Shown here: positions 58,812 to 64,000 of the stretch, piece after piece
How positions within the stretch are numbered: the stretch's first letter is position 1
Layout of the letters: each line of letters opens with the position of its first letter
Assembly (NCBI GenBank): GCA_014898425.1
Contig: RCSZ01000013.1
Location: 1,729,501 to 1,793,500, forward strand
Direction of reading: 5' to 3'
DNA: 64,000 nt
From: Botryotinia globosa
Lineage: Eukaryota; Ascomycota; Leotiomycetes; Helotiales; Sclerotiniaceae
The notes under the pieces: model-generated
What the model was told of the DNA's origin: nothing
Databases searched by the model: none
What the model saw: the letters and a program-made list of their open reading frames with translations, nothing else
Made by a program: the position numbers and the translations under genes

Positions 58812-60698
58812 GGCTAAAATACCATGCGTCGATAGCAAAATGCCTCGGATACTAGAAGTTGAAAGATTCTTTGTCTGCTGGATGCGATGCCAAAGGTCTG
58901 TTAGGTGTCTAAGACTATGATGAGCTCCGAATACGACAATGAAGTACGCTGTCAATCCAATAGTCAATAGTGGCTGGATATGGGCGATATTAACTGATAA
59001 TCTGATGTACCGAAGCCGTTATGAATGATGAAGGGTAAATATATGACTATAAACACCAATATCTGTGTAAAAGCTGGTCAAGGGAGAGGACTTGGTGTTT
59101 TATAATCAGATTGCGCCTTGGAATTAAAGAGGTAAAACTCTGAAGACAAGGGGACTATACTTGAAGTTAAAATATAGATAATATAAAGAAACTATTTTTA
59201 ATTCACAAGAACTTTGTTATATTTCGATGTATTCCGAGGATGCCTTGTGGATTATAAACTCGAATCAAAAGGGGTGCACCGTTCCTTATTATACCCACGA
59301 GCCCCCTGTAACTTTCTCCTGGGAAGCATTTGGAATGACTGTAAAGTGAGGTTATTCTGACTCAAAATGCTCATGTTGTGATTAGTATGTATACAGGAAC
59401 AGGCATTCGAGTCAAAACAACCGAGATATGAGTCTCATTAAATCCAAAAATACATCTAGAGACCTCGGAAGTATGAATATATTCTTTATAGAATATCCAA
59501 GTCAGCTTCGCGTCTAAACAGTGACGCAATAACCAAGAATAGTCATGTTGATACCAAAAATAGGCAACTATGAGCCCACGAGCGTATTGAATACATCTCT
59601 CGTAGCTCCGAAGCTAGAATAGATATACAAAACATCAACCGATGATTTAAACTGATGATGAAGATGTTATAATCACCACCCAGGCGATACTAAAAGTCCA
59701 AATCCTACGACTTGGATCCGCATATTTATTCACTCCTATGAATAGTCTCTCTATACACCATTCAGGTCCAAGCCACATGCTATGATGAGTAAATAACAGT
59801 AAATCGTCACACCAATCCAAAAATAGACAGCAGTGAATCTCAAAATCCTCGCCATGCCCCAGACTAGTCATTGTTGACTCGGGTATACCGTACCTTGACT
59901 CAAAATGATTAACTCAGCGTCGAAAAGTGACTGTCATTGATATCACAGTCAGATTAAAAAGGGAAGACTGTAAATTAGGTATTCTTAGGACTCTAAGACG
60001 TAACTGTAAATGAGTGGATATGAACACTATGAATTAATATCATTTTGAGCTAGCGAAAACAATCATTCCTTACTCCAAAACTATTGTATCTTGATTTGAA
60101 ATCTTTCTCTCGACATGTGCATATACTTGGAATAGATATTCAAGTCAAATACATGTGTACATGGCTAAAGACACTTAATATAACTACGTGACTGGCGGTC
60201 TATTACTTGATGAAGGCATCATGAATGAATGAACATTTCTTCAAAATACGCGAAAAATGACATTACTGACACGAAGTTAGAGGATTTCGCATTGATGTCG
60301 TTGATTATGAATAGGGCTATTACTTCTATGATTGTATATGGGCATACTGTTGGGAATGGTTAGGGTTGTGAGTGGAAGTGTCCTCGAAAAAATGAAAAGG
60401 AGTCATCGGTTATTCAATTTGGGGTGGTTTCACGTGATTTTGAGGGGTAGGAAAAAGCATATGGTATTGGTGGATTCATGTGTATCAAGTATGATTCGAA
60501 TTCGAAAAAAAGTAATTAATGTTCAGCCATCAAGGCAGGTATCATATTAATCACACAACTAAGCTTAAGCTCGAATAGAATGATCGCTTCCTCATATATG
60601 CAACCCCAACCAACTATGTATGTTCTACTCCACGAACCTCACTTCCCACTTTTCCCTTCTACCTTCTCGTCCTGCCAGCCCCTTCATATACCACCCAG
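58812..60698. other. 5' flank of paralogue 3, and intergenic
   Basis: The part from 59255 to 60015 contains sequences homologous to the 5' flank of paralogue 2 (CTCGAATCAAAAGGGGTGCA at 59261; GACTGTAAAGTGAGGTTATT near 59338) and scattered TGACTCAAAA boxes. No gene is supported from 60015 to 60698. Confidence 0.55.
59255..60015 (-). repeat. Degenerate upstream repeat array of paralogue 3
   Basis: Repeated strings include GACTGTAAA (59339, 59966, 60004 area), TGACTCAAAA (59359, 59896), GGTATTCT (59976) and CATTCGAGTCAAAA (59404), the same vocabulary as upstream of paralogues 1 and 2. Confidence 0.55.
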
Positions 60699-63126
60699 TT
60701 AAGCGCCACCCTTTCTATTCCTCCTCATCATTCTCTTCTTTTGAATAATTTGTGCCTTCTTTTTTTGTTTGCTGTCATCATCGCCCTCGGCTGCTTCGTT
60801 CCTTGGTCTCTTTCTGTCCTTTTGTTCAGATGCGTCGTCTTCGGCTTTACGTTTACCCCTATTTAATAGTTAGTACGTCATACTTGTTAATGCAAGAGGG
60901 AACGTAGACTTACTTGAGAGCGACTCTATCGAAACTCTTTTCCTTTTCGAATTTCCCACCTTTACCAGCTCCCTTGATGCCCTTTCCACCCTTCCTCATC
61001 GATTTCATTTGTGTATCTCTACCTGCCAATTTCTTCGAGCTGACGATTTCGCCCTTGGCAATCTTATCAGTCACTTCTTTTGAGCGATTGCGAGCTTTCT
61101 CTTCGTGTTCTTTTCTTCTGGAAACTACTTGTGCGTTCTCAATGGCAAATTCTACGATCATTCTTTGTGTTTTCCCTTGGGAGTTGGTGAGTGCGTGGCC
61201 GTTCAACCATCTTAAACCCATGAGAGCCCATCTGTGACTCGAATATTCAACGAAACCATATCCTCTTGATTTCCCGGCACCGCTCTCCTCGCTAACTTTC
61301 TTGCCTTCTCTACCCTCAAACACAACTTTAGCCTGTCGAACGATACCTTTGCCTTTGGCCTTTCTTTGCTTTTCAGCCTCGCGCATCTCTTCACCTCCTC
61401 GTGAGATTTCTTCCTTGGAAAGTTGCTGACGTAGTCCTGCCTTAACATCTGTAGCAAATCCAACAACTGCTTCACGAGCTAGAGCTTTGAGGGCTTTAGA
61501 ATCGATATTACGGGGTATGTTACGTATGGCCAGACGCGTGAGACTGAGATGTAGAGTTGGGTTGCCTTGAATAAGCTTCTTTCTTTGCATGGCGCTATCC
61601 TCGCGCATCTTTACCTCAGAAGGTGGGAGTATATCGTAGAGAGGGGTGCCTTTTGCGACAGTACCTTCTTGAAGAAGGTAAAGCTTTCGTTTATCTTTGT
61701 CGCGGTTATCACGGAAATGCGATCCCTCCTCTGTAAGCTTCACTGCTTGATCTTTCTCAACAGCCTTGGATATCTGAAGAAGTCTTCCTTCGATGGTATA
61801 AGCACCTGTTGAATCTGCGTTTTCAGGTTCCAGAAGAGAGTGCTTGATTTGTGGAGTATCACCCTTCTTAATTGCATTTGCGCCGGTAGGTTGATACTTG
61901 GGGCAATTTCGGAAACAAGACTCAGCATCTTCGACGTTGTAGAAACAGACAAAACCGGTACCCTTAGGACGGTCTGTTGCCTTATCCATAACCACTCGAG
62001 CATATCTAACAGGACCGAATTGTTCAAAGTGTTCCTTCAAAGTTGCGTCGAGAGTCGTAAAGGGGAGATTGCGAATAAAAAGTGTTGTTGAATTGTCAGT
62101 AATGAAATTTTTCTTTGGCTTTTCTTCTTCAATCGTCTCATCTTCAGCTATATCATCAAAGTCGTCGTCATTTTCAATATCGTCGTCTTCGTCGTCCTCG
62201 TCGTCCTCATTCTCTTGATCGGCGTCAGGATCACTCTCATCCTCAGACTCTAATTGATCTCCAAAATTCTTCATGAAATTTGCGACGTCATCGTCCACAT
62301 CGTCGTCGTCTGCCTTGTCTTTCGGCTGTTTGGGCTCATCCTTTGGTTTTTCCACATCCTCACTAATACCTGCATCCTCGTTCTTCTTCTTCTCCCAAAC
62401 ATCCTTCTCGACAGCCCAATCAACGGCCAATTGTCTGCCATCAATCTCACGCCCATTGATTGCAGCCAATGCCTTCTCTGCATTCTTCTTGCCCCGCATA
62501 ACAATAAATCCGAACCCTGCTTCCTTTCCTTTGACCTTGGGCATTGTAGCGAACTTGACCTTTCCAAAACCCATGAATAGCTTAGCCAATTCGTCGGGAG
62601 TCTTGACGCTCCATGGCAGATTTCGAATAATAAGTTTGGGGGGTGCTTTTGATTCTGCCAATTTCTCTTGTCGGGCTTTCTTGACAGCAGCTGCCTCGGT
62701 AGCAATTGCATTCTTCTCCTTGGGCATTTTTAATCCATCGTCTCCACCTTTAGCTGGCGCATCTCTGGAACGTGGTTGAGCAATTTCAATTTTCATTTTA
62801 CGACCCTGAAATGATTGGCCGTTGAATTCATCCAAGGCTCTCTGGGCGTCTTCCGCATCTGCAAATGTAACGAATCCATAACCCTTTGATTGTTTTGTAA
62901 CAGGATCGAGTACAACTGTGGCATGCTTGAGAGGATAATTGTCGGAGAAAAGCTCAGTCAATGATGCGGTTGTAGCTGTCGCAGGTAAAGAACGAACAAA
63001 CAATGAACGGCGGGCAGATGCATTCGTTTCTTTTCTAGGTTTCTTCGAGGTATGTGTTTGGGTTTCTTCGGATGCTGCCTCAATGGCAACATCGTCGTCG
63101 AATGGTCTCTTCCTTCCTTCAGACAT
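60699..63126 (-). CDS. Nop4/RBM28-type nucleolar RNA-binding protein, four RRMs
   Basis: Two exons on the minus strand: 63126-60914 and 60858-60699, joined over a 55-bp intron with a TACTAAC branch point; 790 aa. The four RRMs are SLFVRSLPATATTASLTELF/KGYGFVTF, KLIIRNLPWSVKTPDELAKL/AGFGFIVM, TLFIRNLPFTTLDATLKEHF/KGTGFVCF and LAIRNIPRNIDSKALKALAR/RGYGFVEY. An acidic Asp/Glu stretch separates RRM2 and RRM3. The tail is Lys/Arg-rich (IIQKKRMMRRNRKGGA). Yeast Nop4 and animal RBM28 share this layout and act in 60S ribosomal subunit assembly and 27S pre-rRNA processing in the nucleolus. Unspliced, the frame would end a few residues after VALK. Confidence 0.93.
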
Positions 63127-64000
63127 GGTGTTGTATTATTCAATGTTTGTTGTTGATTTTTGATTCAAATATCAAAAATAAATACATTCATAGGGAATTT
63201 TCTCGATATCAAAAAATTATTTCCTATCAGTAACAAACCCGGCAATTTCCATTGGAGCTAATCTACAGTTAGTTTAGCGCACATATGCTTGGTTCAAGTT
63301 GAAAATGGGGCTGGAACAACTCCAAATGCGTTTGATCGATTCTGGCTAGAGATGAGCTGGGAATCATACGGAGTGTTTAATAATGGGTTTCATGATGGAA
63401 ATGTCCAATTTTGACTCTTTTTGAATCTTTTCCAACATTTCTCAAAATGGTATATATTATAGGATAATCACATTCATTTATCGTATTTATTCATATCCAT
63501 TCAATAAGGATTACGGTCAAAGAAGAGAGAAGGAAAAAAATTGATGACTAAGGTAGGTAGCTGACCTCGGTTTAATTTACACGTGACTGTGGCGCTAAAT
63601 CTTTGGTTCGGCCAATTCATTGACAAAGCGGTGCCTCCCAATCCTATTGACCTCACATGAACGATCTGCCCAACTACGCAGGAAACTCAACACCATCAAC
63701 GACAATAACGAAACCGACGTTGATTATACGAAAAACAATATCGCATTGATAACACGATCTCAACGACCTACATGAAATAAGAGCACAGGTCGATTCAACG
63801 CTGCCGTCGGCGGTGTAGGTCCGTTTTTGCGACAATCGTTCTCGGTCCACCTTCTCCTTCATTCCCTCTCACCTTTCTTCGAGCCTCGAGAATCCGATCG
63901 AAAATAGGTTCCTTTTATCCTCGACGCTCGCTCGATACTTTGTACAATTATTACTCCGCATTATTTCTTTCTCAATAAACTCGAGGCGCATTTTGATACC
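63127..64000. other. Upstream of the Nop4-type gene; possible leader of the next gene
   Basis: No gene is supported. The last 150 bases are C/T-rich and may be the promoter or leader of a rightward gene beyond the window. Confidence 0.4.

Noticed and set aside
58812..58967. 52-residue N-terminal extension of paralogue 3
   Set aside because: The next ATG gives a start that matches paralogue 2 (MSxxxxGKGK), and the extension has no counterpart there.

Overview
This is nuclear DNA of a filamentous ascomycete. Genes are split by short introns (about 48-106 bp) with GT-AG ends and CTAAC/CTGAC-like branch points, the DNA is AT-rich, and products include GPI-type wall proteins, a bZIP factor and a fused NAD(P) transhydrogenase. 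Gene content and style suggest a leotiomycete, probably Sclerotiniaceae (Botrytis/Sclerotinia group); that placement is inference. No genome search was run. Exon limits were worked out by hand from reading frame, splice signals and family conservation.

Layout. 0.5-3.4 kb: secreted subtilisin-like protease (+). 4.5-5.3 kb: coiled-coil gene with unclear 5' end (+). 6.7-10.7 kb: mitochondrial NAD(P) transhydrogenase with 13 exons, one of only 4 nt (+). 10.7-12.7 kb: AT-rich satellite mosaic. 12.7-16.0 kb: GAS2/GAR-domain cytoskeletal protein (-). 16-20 kb: gene-free, full of minisatellites. 20.0-21.3 kb: conserved GPI-type surface protein (+). 22.4-23.7 kb: SDR-fold protein lacking every catalytic motif (+). 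24.2-24.7 kb: coiled-coil protein with an internal duplication (-). 26.4-29.1 kb: decayed NACHT/ankyrin NLR (-). 29.7-31.1 kb: mitochondrial CCDC90/MCUR1-like protein (+). 31.2-31.5 kb: small conserved-looking protein (-). 32.6-33.8 kb: gag-like single-copy ORF (-). 35.3-36.6 kb: bZIP factor (+). 37.3-38.2 kb: four-helix MARVEL-like membrane protein (+). 40.0-41.9 kb: two related tiny cysteine-rich proteins (+). 42.9-43.6 kb: GPI-type Cys/Ser/Thr protein with an apparent frameshift (+). 46.2-47.7 kb: formate dehydrogenase (-). 48-52 kb: gene-poor. 52.3-58.8 kb: three divergent paralogues of an unrecognised family. 60.7-63.1 kb: Nop4/RBM28-type nucleolar RNA-binding protein (-).

The window mixes conserved housekeeping genes (transhydrogenase, formate dehydrogenase, CCDC90, Nop4, GAS2) with lineage-type accessory material. 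The most unusual part is 51.6-60.0 kb. Three paralogues of an unknown family each sit inside a cassette: a degenerate TGACTCAAAA-containing repeat array lies upstream and a second repeat family (core GTGCGGCTAGCGCATC) lies downstream. Other unusual points are the paired Cys-rich mini-genes with an intron at the same place, the predicted dead SDR, and the 4-nt microexon.
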